A stretch of DNA of 64,000 bases from Methylomicrobium lacus_A (GCF_041897535.1 NZ_CP169217.1:248001-312000); one strand, 5' to 3'; counted from the stretch's first letter, positions 16,287 through 25,101 are shown. Translations and numbers: made by a program. Notes: a model not told the origin generated them from the letters alone.

Positions 16287-18407
16287 ATGACAAATGAGCG
16301 ATCCGCAACCCATTTTGCGCAAGTTCAACAGGATGAGTTGAACGTCATCAACAATCAACGACTGAACCGGGGTGATAATCGGCAGGGCGATGAGGCCAAG
16401 AAAATCACCGGTATTGCGATCAGCGGCGGGGGCATCCGTTCCGCTTCGTTTGCTCTGGGGGTCTTGCAGGGCTTGAACAAATCTAACGTCCTGCGCCATG
16501 TGGATTATTTATCGACCGTCTCCGGCGGCGGCTATATCGGTTCGTCGCTGACCTGGTTCAATTACTTGAACAAACGCAGCGGTTCGTCCTGGAGCTTTCC
16601 CTTCGCTTCCGAAAACGATCCTGGGCAGGACGCCGCCCATTCACCCTTGAATTACCTGCGGCAACACGGCAATTATCTGTTGCCGGACGGGCTGTCGTCC
16701 TTGTCATTGTTGGGTGTCCTCTTGCGTAACATGACGCTTGCGGCCTCGGTGTATTTGGCGGTCATCGTCAGCCTCTTTTTCCTCTGCTTCAAACTTCAAC
16801 TGTTTCAGCCTATGCCCTGGATGCTGCCGTATTTGAGCCATTGGCAGCCGGCATCGCTGTTCGCGCAAGCCGCGCTGTCCATGGTGCTGCTCTTCGGTGT
16901 CACCAGCTTTATGTACGCCTGGATGACCTGGCGCAAATTGGGCACCGAGGAACGCGGGTACCGAGGTCGCTTCTGGTTTCAGCGCGCCCAGGGCAAGTTC
17001 ATTTTCCTAGCGTTTGCCTTCGGCTTGTTGGCCTTGTTGCCGATCATCGATAAATTTATCGATGACCAATTGGCTGGAATGGCATACATGTCAACTTCAG
17101 TACCGGCGCTGTTCGGCGTGATCGGGTCGATCTTCGAGTTTTTCCAACAGAAAAAAGGCACGGAAGCCGGCAAAGGCCCGATGACCGAAATCCGGATTCT
17201 GCTCACTGCGCTGCTGTTGATCATCGGCATCCTAGCGATCGGCTATCAGATTGCTCAGGATTGGGGGCTGTCCGATAAGCAATGGCTTTACGGGGTGGTC
17301 ATCCTCGGTGTCGTGTTGAGCGGATGGTTCGTCAATCTGAACCTGTTCGGCATCGGCCGAATGGACCGTGACCGGCTGATGGAAGCCTTCATGCCGAATC
17401 CTGCGGCAGTTGGCAACAACCACTGGGAACTGGCGACCCAGGCCGATGTGGCTTTCTTTTCAGATGTCTCGGGTCCGGATCAGTGGGGACCCTATCACAT
17501 CATCAATGCGAATACGGTGTTGGTCGATTCGAACAACCCCAAATACCGAGGCCGCGCCGGCGACAATTTCATCATGTCGCATCTGTATTGCGGCGGCGAC
17601 GCGATCGGATTTTATCCGATGTCCCGCCTGTCCGGCGGCGAGATGACGCTGGCGACGGCGGTTTCGATCTCGGGCGCGGCGCTGAATCCGAATGCGGCAA
17701 ACTCCGGACAGGGCGCCACCCGCAACCGGCTGGTGGCGTTTCTGCTGGCGTTTTGGAATATCCGCCTCGGTTTTTGGGTCCAGAATCCCGCGGTGACCGG
17801 CTGGCGAAAAGTCTTGTCGGACATGAACAAGCGCCCGAACTTCTTTTATCCCGGCTTTTTTCAAGGGCTTTTGGGACAGGACCTCAGAGAAAACGTCGGC
17901 TATCTGGAACTGACCGACGGCGGCCACTTCGACAATACCGGGCTGTATGAATTGATACGGCGACGCGTCGATACGATCTATTTTTCCTCTGCCGGCGCCG
18001 ACCCCAAGTTTACCCTCGACGATATCGGCAGCGTGTTGGTGCGCATCAACGTCGATTTCGGCGTCACGGTCACATTCAATGACGAACTGGAGGGGCTGAT
18101 GCCGGGATCGGATGGGGAAAGCGTTTATGCCAAACGTTTCGGTTTTTCGAGAATGGGCTACGACAAAGGCACGATCCATTACCCGGCCCACGGGGGCGAA
18201 CCCGCCAAACAGGGCACGCTGTATATCGTCAGGGCGACCCTGGTCAAGGATTTGCCGGCACAGATCTACAGCTATCGCGCCCAGCATGAAGAGTTTCCGA
18301 ACCAGTCCACGAACGACCAGTTTTTCGATGAGACCCAGGTCGAGGCGTACCGGGAATTGGGGCTCCGGTTGACGGCGCAGATGTGCAACGCGCTGTCGCT
18401 TCCCTAG
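16287..18407 (+). CDS. Membrane-embedded patatin-like phospholipase
   Basis: A 706-residue lipid acyl hydrolase candidate. ATG 16287 is preferred, with GGGGAAAG just before it; ATG 16272 is an alternative. Residues 41-53 carry the oxyanion motif AISGGGIRSA. The nucleophile Ser79 lies in TVSGGGYIG, where the usual first Gly of GXSXG is Thr. Asp544 lies in the DGGHFDN motif, giving the Ser-Asp dyad. Between them are about five hydrophobic helices, so the protein is probably membrane-bound with catalytic parts folded from both ends. The stop codon TAG lies exactly at the boundary of the IS630-type insertion. Confidence 0.8.
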   Translation: MTNERSATHFAQVQQDELNVINNQRLNRGDNRQGDEAKKITGIAISGGGIRSASFALGVLQGLNKSNVLRHVDYLSTVSGGGYIGSSLTWFNYLNKRSGSSWSFPFASENDPGQDAAHSPLNYLRQHGNYLLPDGLSSLSLLGVLLRNMTLAASVYLAVIVSLFFLCFKLQLFQPMPWMLPYLSHWQPASLFAQAALSMVLLFGVTSFMYAWMTWRKLGTEERGYRGRFWFQRAQGKFIFLAFAFGLLALLPIIDKFIDDQLAGMAYMSTSVPALFGVIGSIFEFFQQKKGTEAGKGPMTEIRILLTALLLIIGILAIGYQIAQDWGLSDKQWLYGVVILGVVLSGWFVNLNLFGIGRMDRDRLMEAFMPNPAAVGNNHWELATQADVAFFSDVSGPDQWGPYHIINANTVLVDSNNPKYRGRAGDNFIMSHLYCGGDAIGFYPMSRLSGGEMTLATAVSISGAALNPNAANSGQGATRNRLVAFLLAFWNIRLGFWVQNPAVTGWRKVLSDMNKRPNFFYPGFFQGLLGQDLRENVGYLELTDGGHFDNTGLYELIRRRVDTIYFSSAGADPKFTLDDIGSVLVRINVDFGVTVTFNDELEGLMPGSDGESVYAKRFGFSRMGYDKGTIHYPAHGGEPAKQGTLYIVRATLVKDLPAQIYSYRAQHEEFPNQSTNDQFFDETQVEAYRELGLRLTAQMCNALSLP

Positions 18408-19725
18408 TACAACGCACCGGAAATTCTCCGAATAATTTTTAAACCACCAGAGGCCTTCCGGTATAAGTCCAGCGAAAAGGCTTAGCGAGGGTTTCATTGA
18501 AGAAATCGATAAACTGAAAAATACGTCCTTTCAAATCTGCTCTCGAGGTGAAGCTTGCCCGTTTGAGCAAGCGACGGGATAGAATGCCAAACCAAATCTC
18601 GATCTGATTCAGCCACGAGCAATGCTTGGGCGTATAAACAAAGCGAATGCGATGGCTTTCGTCCTGCAAAAAAGCCGCGCGGGAGTTCATATCCCGTAGT
18701 ACTCCGCGTTCCCCTTTCACGCCCAAGTCCTCGTCAATTCCGCAGGCTTTGGCGATCCATTCCACCAGCGTCGCGGATTTATGGGTGTTCAACTGATCGG
18801 CCACAAACAGCCATTGCCCCTGAGGGTCTGTGGCGACGGTTTGCTGCACGTGGGCGACAAAGTCAGCTTCTGTTTGTGTGTCCTGAACAGTGGGCGCAAT
18901 GACCTTGCCTGTTGCCACCTCGAAGTTGGCAATCAGGGCTTGGGTGCCGTGGCGCCGGTATTCGTACTCGATCCGTTCCGGCTGTCCGGGTTGCATGGGC
19001 TGTGCGGGGTGAATGCGCTCCAGGGCCTGAATGCCGGTTTTTTCATCGATGCTGATCACGTGAATGCCTTGCGCATGCAGCGCCGGGGCTTGCCGATACA
19101 GGTCGCATACCGCTTCGACGTTGACCTGGAAGGTGGCTTCATCGTCGATGGTGGGATTCAGCCAATAGCGCGTTCGATGCGGCTTTAGCTGACCCTGCAT
19201 TTAAAAAACGACCAATACTGGTCGCTGAGATACGGTCGACAATGCCTTGCTTAACGGCTTCCCGTGCCAAATCTTTGCGCGTCCAATGCGTCAAGGGTGA
19301 AGGCGGCGTTTCACAAGCCAACGCCAGCAGTTGGCAGACCTGTTCGGCGCTGAAGGTCTGTGGTGCACCCGGACGTTCCGCATCCGCCAGAATCGTCTCG
19401 ATCTGCCGGCGTAAACGTTCGGGATCATCTTCGCAGGCAGCCAGCGCCTCTTGGGCCGACAGCCAACGACGACGCCACAAACCGACCGTCTCTTCCTTGA
19501 TGTTCAGACCCTGCGCGCTGGCCTTGTTGCGACGGCCGGCTCCCGCATTTAAGACGATGCGCGCCCGCTGCACTAAACTGTGCGGCAGTTGCCGACTTCG
19601 AACAATGGCTTCCAGCGTCGATTGTTGGGCTTGCGTCAAAATAAGCGGAGTGAGTGGGCGCATCGCTTCCTTGCGGGATGATTTTCGGGCTTGCTATTAT
19701 CCTTCATTTTTTAGGTTTGTAGTAC
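18407..19725 (-). mobile_element. IS630-family insertion sequence
   Basis: A 1.3-kb element flanked by TA at 18405-18406 and 19726-19727, the target duplication made by IS630/Tc1-type elements. The tips match as imperfect inverted repeats, GTACAACGCACC at the left and GTACTACAAACC at the right (read inward, 9 of 12). It carries one transposase gene in two frames on the minus strand. The left TA is part of the stop codon of the patatin gene. Confidence 0.75.
18439..19663 (-). pseudogene. IS630-family DDE transposase in two overlapping frames
   Basis: The upstream frame (19663 to 19139) encodes the helix-turn-helix part (SLVQRARIVLNAGAG, TVGLWRRRW). The downstream frame (18439-19200) encodes the DDE domain: ISIDEKTG, FVADQLNTHKS and YTPKHCSWLNQIEIWF, with all three acidic residues. 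They join around 19196-19206 at a TTTTTTAAATG run. Removing one A would give the continuous GRFL-MQGQLKPHRTRYWLN expected of the family. A +1 shift is therefore needed, either by programmed frameshifting at the run, by mutation or through a homopolymer error. AAGGAAG precedes the upstream start. Confidence 0.8.
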
Positions 19726-19737
19726 TAGTCAGGCATT

Positions 19738-19900
19738 TGTAGGTTCCCAACGCCTAAAGACTGTGAAAGAATTCGGAAAATGCACGACTAATCTTTTTAA
19801 TCTTCAAGTCATTGTTTTTGCAAAGGTGCGGAGTGAAAAAACATGTTTTTTCACTCCAATCCATGAATACTTTCGCAGTCTCCCTATGTTGGGGACCTCG
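19738..19900. repeat. MITE-like inverted-repeat element
   Basis: About 160 bases lie between imperfect terminal repeats: AGGTTCCCAAC and AGACTGTGAAAG on the left (19741-19769) face CTTTCGCAGTCT and GTTGGGGACCT on the right (19870-19898). At the centre is a perfect 28-bp palindrome (19830-19857: GGAGTGAAAAAACA and its complement). No coding is seen. It starts about ten bases after the IS630 element. Confidence 0.55.
19830..19857 (-). terminator. Perfect palindrome downstream of the iron alcohol dehydrogenase gene
   Basis: The two 14-base arms (19830-19843, 19844-19857) are perfectly complementary. A run of A then T at the centre would form a stem ending in CATG. It lies 50 bases past the alcohol dehydrogenase stop, so it may end that transcript, and it is also the core of the MITE-like repeat. 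No separate T-run follows. Confidence 0.4.
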
Positions 19901-19908
19901 ATCTTTCT

Positions 19909-21102
19909 CTAAAGCCGCTCGACCAAAACTTCCTCGATTTCCGCATCGGTCAGCACGATCGGATTGGTCAGCATGCTGCTGCCGCGGCTGTTCGCGACGA
20001 TCAGCGGGAAATCCTCCGCGCCGATGCCGTAGCGATGAAGGCGCGGCAGTTGCAGTCTATCGCTCCATTCGGCCAGCAGTGCGATCAACGCCGCACGGGC
20101 TTCCGCGTCGTCTATTTCGTTCCGCCCGGTCAACAGCCGCCCGACTTCCGCATACTTGGCCAAGGCCGGATGATTCGGTTCGCGCGCCTGCATCGCCTCG
20201 ATGTTGACTGCTGTCGCCGCGGCGACCAGGGTGCCGCAGACCACTCCGTGCGGGATCGGAAAATAAGCGCCCAAGGGCGATGCCAGCCCGTGTACCGATC
20301 CCAGCCCTACCTGCGCCAGCGTGATGCCGGAGAGCAGGGCCGCATAAGCCATCGCGGCTCGGCCATCACCGGCCTCCGGCTCGATGCCCTCCCAGGCCGC
20401 GAAAAAGCCTGCCTTGAAGGCCGTCATTCCGCTCCAGGCCAGGGCGTCGGTGAACGGGTTGGCTTTGATCGAAACATAGGATTCCAGCAGTTGCGTGAAC
20501 GCATCCATGCCGTCGGCCGCGATCAGTTCGCGCGGGCAACTCGCGAGCAGGTCGGGATCGATCACCGCGTATTCGGGGATCAGACACTCGTCGCGGAACG
20601 ACTTCTTGAAGCCTTCAGGCCCCTGGACGCTCAGCACCGAGTTTTTGGTCGCCTCGCTGCCGGTTCCCGCGGTCGTCGGCACCGCGATGAAGGGCGTGCT
20701 CGGGCCGCGGTAGGGGACATTCTTGCCGACGCCTTCCAGATGATCCATCACCGAATTGCCGTGCGGCAGGAGCCCTGCGACCGCCTTGGCCGCATCGAGC
20801 ACGCTGCCGCCGCCGATCGCGATCACCACATCGACGCCCTCACCGCGAAAGCGGCTCACCGCGGCATCGACCCCCATCGGAGACGGCTCGCCAGAAACGG
20901 TAAAGTGCAGCCAGCGCAGGCCCTTCGCCTCCAGCGCCCCAGTAAAAACCTGCCAGCGCGGCGTCGCGCAGAATGACTGTTTGCCGGTCACCAGCAAGGC
21001 GGTGCGGCCATAGGCTGCCGCCAGCGCCGGAACCTCGTTGATACGGCCCCTGCCATAGTTGATGCGTGGCAGGCGCGAGATTGAGAAAGGAGAAAACTGC
21101 AT
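19909..21102 (-). CDS. Iron-containing (group III) alcohol dehydrogenase
   Basis: A 397-residue NAD(P)-dependent dehydrogenase. The nucleotide loop VVIAIGGGSVLDAAKAV and TTAGTGSEAT are clear. The metal ligands are Asp and three His, the last in SVHGLASPLGAYFPIPHGVVCG. It probably oxidises or reduces short-chain alcohols, aldehydes or lactaldehyde-like compounds; the substrate is not evident. It follows the small monooxygenase-domain gene by five bases, so the pair is co-transcribed. Confidence 0.9.
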   Translation of the reverse strand: MQFSPFSISRLPRINYGRGRINEVPALAAAYGRTALLVTGKQSFCATPRWQVFTGALEAKGLRWLHFTVSGEPSPMGVDAAVSRFRGEGVDVVIAIGGGSVLDAAKAVAGLLPHGNSVMDHLEGVGKNVPYRGPSTPFIAVPTTAGTGSEATKNSVLSVQGPEGFKKSFRDECLIPEYAVIDPDLLASCPRELIAADGMDAFTQLLESYVSIKANPFTDALAWSGMTAFKAGFFAAWEGIEPEAGDGRAAMAYAALLSGITLAQVGLGSVHGLASPLGAYFPIPHGVVCGTLVAAATAVNIEAMQAREPNHPALAKYAEVGRLLTGRNEIDDAEARAALIALLAEWSDRLQLPRLHRYGIGAEDFPLIVANSRGSSMLTNPIVLTDAEIEEVLVERL

Positions 21103-21107
21103 ACGAT

Positions 21108-21404
21108 TTACCCCTTCGGAAACAGGCCTTCGTAACGTATGCCTTGACGCGGTGCGGCCATCCAGTCCGCGACCCTGTCGCGCCAGGCCAAATAATGCGC
21201 GGTTTCTTTGTGCAGGGCCGCATCCTCGGCGGATGTATAGGCTTCGTACAGGATAAACTGAGCGGAATTCTCGGGCGATTGCAGCACATCGAAACGGCGG
21301 TTGCCAGCCTCCTGAATGGAAGCTTCGTGGTTCAGCCGGGTGGCGGTAATAAAATCGTCGATGTGCTCGGGTTTGACTTGAACGTGGACCAGGGTAACGT
21401 GCAT
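21108..21404 (-). CDS. Antibiotic-biosynthesis-monooxygenase (ABM) domain protein, copy 1
   Basis: A 98-residue ferredoxin-like ABM protein resembling LsrG/YgiN, with MHVTLVHVQVKPEHIDDFI at the start and QFILYEAYTSAEDAALHKET in the middle. Such proteins are small cofactor-independent oxygenases or isomerases. Its stop is five bases before the alcohol dehydrogenase start, so this copy is the one in the operon. The translation is identical to that of the copy at 21483-21779. Confidence 0.9.
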   Translation of the reverse strand: MHVTLVHVQVKPEHIDDFITATRLNHEASIQEAGNRRFDVLQSPENSAQFILYEAYTSAEDAALHKETAHYLAWRDRVADWMAAPRQGIRYEGLFPKG

Positions 21405-21482
21405 GATTTTTGCCTAAACAACAGTGGATAGGTCATCATTATACTGCACGCGGTCGGTTCGATCGGGCCGAATTTACGGCAT

Positions 21483-21779
21483 TTACCCCTTCGGAAACAG
21501 GCCTTCGTAACGTATGCCTTGACGCGGTGCGGCCATCCAGTCCGCGACCCTGTCGCGCCAGGCCAAATAATGCGCGGTTTCTTTGTGCAGGGCCGCATCC
21601 TCGGCGGATGTATAGGCTTCGTACAGGATAAACTGAGCGGAATTCTCGGGCGATTGCAGCACATCGAAACGGCGGTTGCCAGCCTCCTGAATGGAAGCTT
21701 CGTGGTTCAGCCGGGTGGCGGTAATAAAATCGTCGATGTGCTCGGGTTTGACTTGAACGTGGACCAGGGTAACGTGCAT
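21483..21779 (-). CDS. ABM-domain protein, copy 2 (identical)
   Basis: Exact duplicate of the gene at 21108-21404, with the same 98 residues and the same 76-base upstream region. Because the duplicated unit includes its own leader, each copy has whatever promoter lies there. This upstream copy would be followed by copy 1 and the dehydrogenase. No divergence is visible, so gene dosage is the only predictable effect. Confidence 0.85.
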   Translation of the reverse strand: MHVTLVHVQVKPEHIDDFITATRLNHEASIQEAGNRRFDVLQSPENSAQFILYEAYTSAEDAALHKETAHYLAWRDRVADWMAAPRQGIRYEGLFPKG

Positions 21780-21865
21780 GATTTTTGCCTAAACAACAGT
21801 GGATAGGTCATCATTATACTGCACGCGGTCGGTTCGATCGGGCCGAATTTACGGCAGGATGCCCA

Positions 21866-21898
21866 TGCGATGGATGCATCCGAGACGCATCCATCGCA
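21866..21898 (-). terminator. Hairpin downstream of the ba3 oxidase operon
   Basis: The 12-bp perfect stem TGCGATGGATGC / GCATCCATCGCA (21866-21877, 21887-21898) has a 9-base loop. It lies 18 bases beyond the cytochrome c4 stop on the minus strand. No T-run follows, so it may stabilise the 3' end. Confidence 0.45.
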
Positions 21899-21915
21899 CG
21901 GGATTTGCGGCAAGG

Positions 21916-22560
21916 CTATTTCAAACTTTGATAATAAGCGCCCAGTTCTTCGATTTCCTTTTCGGTCAGCGTTTTCGCGATCAGCCGCATTTTGCCGTAA
22001 ACATCGTTGTGACGGCTGCCGTCCTTGAAGGCATTCAAGGTTGCGCTCAGGTATTCGGCTTTCTGTCCGGCCAGCGCCGGAATGTCCAGTTTCTGGCCTT
22101 CGCCGTCGTTGCCGTGGCAGACTTCGCAAGGGACGAGCAGGCGCTCGTTGTCGCCTCGGGTGACCAGGGTTTCGGCCTGTTTGAGGTCCGCCGAGCCGGA
22201 GGCCTCGGAAGATGCGGGCTGGGAGGCAAACCAGGCGGCCAGATCGGCCATGTCCTGCTTGCTGAGGCCCTTCGCGATGCCGCTCATGAGCGGATTGTCA
22301 CGACTGCCGTCCGCATAATCCTGCAATTGCTTGAACAAATACGTCGGCAATTGTCCGGCCAGCGATGGGAAGGCCGGCGTTGCGCTGTCGCCGATGTCGC
22401 CGTGGCAGGAAGCGCAGGAGGTGGCCAATGCCTGGCCTTTCTGCGCATTGCCGGCTTTGACGAAATTCAATTGTTCCGCGGTCCAGGCGACCTGGGATGA
22501 AGGCGCGGCGCCTGCCAATACCGGCGCCGCCAAAATCAGAGAGAGCAATAGTCTGTTCAT
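21916..22560 (-). CDS. Dihaem cytochrome c4-type electron carrier
   Basis: A periplasmic protein of 214 residues with a signal peptide (MNRLLLSLILAAPVLAGA). It has two haem c sites, CASCH (residues 49-53) and CEVCH (145-149), in two similar halves. The start ATG 22558-22560 lies two bases after the stop of the oxidase subunit I gene, so it is the last gene of the ba3 operon and very likely the electron donor to that oxidase. The length is normal for c4. Confidence 0.9.
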   Translation of the reverse strand: MNRLLLSLILAAPVLAGAAPSSQVAWTAEQLNFVKAGNAQKGQALATSCASCHGDIGDSATPAFPSLAGQLPTYLFKQLQDYADGSRDNPLMSGIAKGLSKQDMADLAAWFASQPASSEASGSADLKQAETLVTRGDNERLLVPCEVCHGNDGEGQKLDIPALAGQKAEYLSATLNAFKDGSRHNDVYGKMRLIAKTLTEKEIEELGAYYQSLK

Positions 22561-22562
22561 AC

Positions 22563-24185
22563 TCAGTATCCCCAAGGGCTGGAACCGTAGGTTTTCATCA
22601 AAAAGAACTGCGCGATCGGATAACCGAAGGCGATCAGCATGAACGCGGCGATCACCCAGTTCCACATCGAAAAGCTGTTCAGATAGGCCGGCAGCGCTGT
22701 GACCGGATGGATCGGCTCTGCATATTCGACTTCGCCTTCATAGGTCTCGGTCACATGAAACTGGGTCTTCGCGAGGTTGTAGATCAAAAGCCCCGCCGAT
22801 CCGACCAGGATCAGGCCGCCGAAGATCATCGTGATTTCGTAAGGCTCCCAGGATAAGGTCAGCAAATTGTTGTAATTGACCTTGTCGATCCGCCGCGGCT
22901 GGCCGAGCAGGCCGAGGATGTGCCAGGGCGTGGTCAGGATCACCATGCCGATGAACCAGGTCCACAGCTGGATCAACGCCAGATTGTTCGAAAACAACGG
23001 CTTGCCGGTCAACACCGGCCAGAAATAGTAGGCGATGCCGAAATACATGATGATCGTGGTGCCGCCGAAGATCAGGTGGAAGTGGCCCGAAACCCAGGCG
23101 GTGTTATGGATCATTGCATTCATCGCATAACTGGCGTTGATCAGTCCGCCGAAGCCGCCGAAGATCAGCATCAAAAGGCTAAGGATGATCGCCAGCACCA
23201 AGTGATTGGTCCACGGCAGCGAGCCGATCCAGCCGAACAGGCCTTTGCCGCCGTTCAAACGGCCGGCGATTTCGAGCGATGCGATCACCGTGAAGCCGGT
23301 AATGAAGGTCGGCAAAGTCACCACGAAGGTGCCGACCGCATGCAAGAGTTTCCAGCCGCTGGCTTGTTCCGGGTCCATGTACAAATGGTGAAAGCCGATC
23401 GGCAGACTGAACACGACCAGCAGGATGAATGCCGCGCGCGCCATCTCGTCGCTGAACACGTAGCCACCCGCCTGTTTCGGCACCAGGCAGTAAAACGCGG
23501 TATAGGCCGGAATCAGCCAAAAATACACGATCGGATGCAAAGTCCAGGCGAACAGGGTGCGCGCGAGTCCCGCATCGATCGTATCGACCCAGCCGAGCGC
23601 CCATGGGATCAGCTGGAACAACACTTCGGCCGCGACGCCGGCGCTGGTCCAGAGCCACAAAATCGCATTCGCGGCGGTCGCGAACATCGCGAGCGGCACC
23701 GGCTGATCCGGATTGGCTTTTTTCCACTGCATGTACATCACAATCATCGACACGCACCAGAACCAGGAGCCGACGACCAATAATGTCGCGCCGATATAGA
23801 ACAGCACATGCGCCTGCATCGGCGGATAGAACGTGAACAGCACCGAGGCGGCGCCGCTCAACAAGGGCAGGGCGGCCAACACGACGCCGGTCAATGAGAC
23901 CCAGAATCCGGCCCAGGCGAAGGTCTTGTTCCAGACCGGCAGTTTCAGCGTGGTCGTCGCGACATAATAGCCGAAGCCCATGATGAAAAAGGTGGTCAGC
24001 ACGAACGCCATCAACACCCCGTGCGTACTGGTCGAGGCGTAATAGACTTCGCGCGATTGTATCCAGCCGATGAAGCCCGAGCGCTCGATCACCTGATAGA
24101 TGCCCATCAGGCAGGCCAGCGCGAAAGCGCCGAAGGCGACCCAGAAATGGGTCAGTGCCAGTTTTTTTTCAATTGCATTATTCAT
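22563..24185 (-). CDS. cbaA: ba3-type (B-family) cytochrome c oxidase subunit I
   Basis: The haem-copper catalytic subunit, 540 residues from ATG 24183-24185 (MNNAIEKKLALTHFW). The B-type active-site motif LHPIVYFWLIPAY, the CuB pair HHLYMDP, and the haem ligands in NTAWVSGHFHLIF are all present, with about 13 transmembrane helices. B-type oxidases reduce oxygen to water with high affinity and lower pumping stoichiometry. It overlaps the subunit II gene by eight bases and is followed by the c4 cytochrome. The gene symbol follows the Thermus nomenclature. Confidence 0.9.
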   Translation of the reverse strand: MNNAIEKKLALTHFWVAFGAFALACLMGIYQVIERSGFIGWIQSREVYYASTSTHGVLMAFVLTTFFIMGFGYYVATTTLKLPVWNKTFAWAGFWVSLTGVVLAALPLLSGAASVLFTFYPPMQAHVLFYIGATLLVVGSWFWCVSMIVMYMQWKKANPDQPVPLAMFATAANAILWLWTSAGVAAEVLFQLIPWALGWVDTIDAGLARTLFAWTLHPIVYFWLIPAYTAFYCLVPKQAGGYVFSDEMARAAFILLVVFSLPIGFHHLYMDPEQASGWKLLHAVGTFVVTLPTFITGFTVIASLEIAGRLNGGKGLFGWIGSLPWTNHLVLAIILSLLMLIFGGFGGLINASYAMNAMIHNTAWVSGHFHLIFGGTTIIMYFGIAYYFWPVLTGKPLFSNNLALIQLWTWFIGMVILTTPWHILGLLGQPRRIDKVNYNNLLTLSWEPYEITMIFGGLILVGSAGLLIYNLAKTQFHVTETYEGEVEYAEPIHPVTALPAYLNSFSMWNWVIAAFMLIAFGYPIAQFFLMKTYGSSPWGY

Positions 24186-24705
24186 GGCTCGCGTCTCCTT
24201 GAGGATGTTTGAGCGCATCCCACTGCGCCTTGCTGATCACCTTGATATTGTTCCACATGTGCGCATGGCCCATGCCGCAATATTCGTTACAAAGCAAGGG
24301 ATAGGCGCCCGGATGATGCAGCACGGTCTTGACCTCGGCGACATAGCCAGGCACGATCATCGTGCTCATGTTCGTCATCGGGATGTGTACGCCGTGAATC
24401 ACATCCTGGCTGACCAGCCGAAACGTCAACGGCGTCTCGGTCGGCAGCACGATGTCTTGCGGGTAAAAACCGTAACGGCCCGCGACGATCCGTACCGTGA
24501 TATTGCCGTTGGCGCCTTCCTCGATGCCGAGCTTGTCCTCGGCAAACTCAGCACTCAAATGCAGGGAAGCCGAGTCGATCGTTTCGACATGACTCGGCGC
24601 ATGGATGCCGTGAAAAAGTGCCGACGCCAGAATCACCGTCACAAAGAGCCCTGCAATACCGAGCGCGATTGCCGCCCATTTTTTTTCCAGTGGATCTATA
24701 TGCAT
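24178..24705 (-). CDS. cbaB: ba3-type cytochrome c oxidase subunit II
   Basis: The CuA subunit, 175 residues: one N-terminal membrane anchor (WAAIALGIAGLFVTVILASAL) and a periplasmic cupredoxin domain. CuA ligands are visible as Cys139, Cys143, His147 and Met150 (CNEYCGMGHAHM), with the earlier histidine in VIHGVHIP. The single anchor helix fits B-type oxidases. It lies between the small subunit gene (9 bases upstream) and subunit I (8-base overlap). Confidence 0.92.
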   Translation of the reverse strand: MHIDPLEKKWAAIALGIAGLFVTVILASALFHGIHAPSHVETIDSASLHLSAEFAEDKLGIEEGANGNITVRIVAGRYGFYPQDIVLPTETPLTFRLVSQDVIHGVHIPMTNMSTMIVPGYVAEVKTVLHHPGAYPLLCNEYCGMGHAHMWNNIKVISKAQWDALKHPQGDASHE

Positions 24706-24714
24706 GTCGCCTCC

Positions 24715-24867
24715 TCAACCTATCGGGCCGCGCGGCAGAAATACGCCGTAATACATGAACAGCCAGGCCAGCGCCATCGCGCCGCCGACGGTCAGCATCA
24801 AGGCCCAGGTGCCGACCGGTGAACTGGCCAGAATTTTTTGTCGCTCTTCTTCGCTTAACTTGCTCAT
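24715..24867 (-). CDS. Small single-helix subunit of the ba3 oxidase (subunit IIa-like)
   Basis: A 50-residue protein starting at ATG 24865-24867 (MSKLSEEERQKILASSP), with one transmembrane helix (WALMLTVGGAMALAWLFMYYGVF) and a short tail. Size, topology and position as the first gene of the oxidase operon match subunit IIa (CbaD) of ba3 oxidases. An in-frame ATG 60 bases upstream is unlikely to be used. Identity rests mostly on context. Confidence 0.7.
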   Translation of the reverse strand: MSKLSEEERQKILASSPVGTWALMLTVGGAMALAWLFMYYGVFLPRGPIG

Positions 24868-25101
24868 AAGCTGCTGCCTCAAGAGGGTTGGAAAGAGATA
24901 AACCGACCGAAATGCTCGGATTTTCAATACGCTTCGTAATGCTTTTATCTTACACGGAACCTGCTGACACCAATAGCTTTTGTCAGATTTTGAGCGTATT
25001 AAATTCCGCTGAATTTTATTGAACTATGTTAAATGAATGATCTGGCTATGTTTTTTTATTGTTAAATGCCAGGAAATAAACCATATCCCAATCCTTGCAA
25101 G
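24868..25101. promoter_or_regulatory. Probable promoter region of the ba3 oxidase operon
   Basis: An AT-rich stretch of 234 bases before the oxidase operon, containing no gene. I searched by eye for an FNR-type site (TTGAT-N4-ATCAA) and did not find a good one. Confidence 0.4.

Larger units (their letters stand above)
21106..21855. repeat. Perfect tandem duplication, two copies of a 375-bp unit
   Basis: Bases 21106-21480 and 21481-21855 look identical throughout, including the coding region and the upstream sequence of a small gene. The unit ends are sharp: before the first copy the sequence is native alcohol dehydrogenase leader, and after the second it diverges at once. This is either a very recent duplication or an assembly artefact. 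Confidence 0.9.

Noticed and set aside
19196..19206. Classical -1 slippery heptamer T-TTT-TTA in the IS630 transposase
   Set aside because: The heptamer is present, but a -1 slip would lead to a stop after a few codons. The frame that continues the protein is +1, so simple -1 frameshifting does not explain the two frames.
22865..22880. Ter-like sequence TTGTTGTAATTGA
   Set aside because: It differs from the E. coli Ter core at key positions and lies in conserved oxidase coding sequence, so chance is the better explanation.
22920..23783. Plus-strand open frame of 287 codons opposite the oxidase subunit I gene
   Set aside because: Low-complexity, Glu/His/Arg-rich antisense translation of a conserved membrane protein.
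24291..24306. Second Ter-like match (TTCGTTACAAAG) in the oxidase subunit II gene
   Set aside because: It encodes the conserved CuA loop, and only about nine positions match; not evidence for a Ter site.
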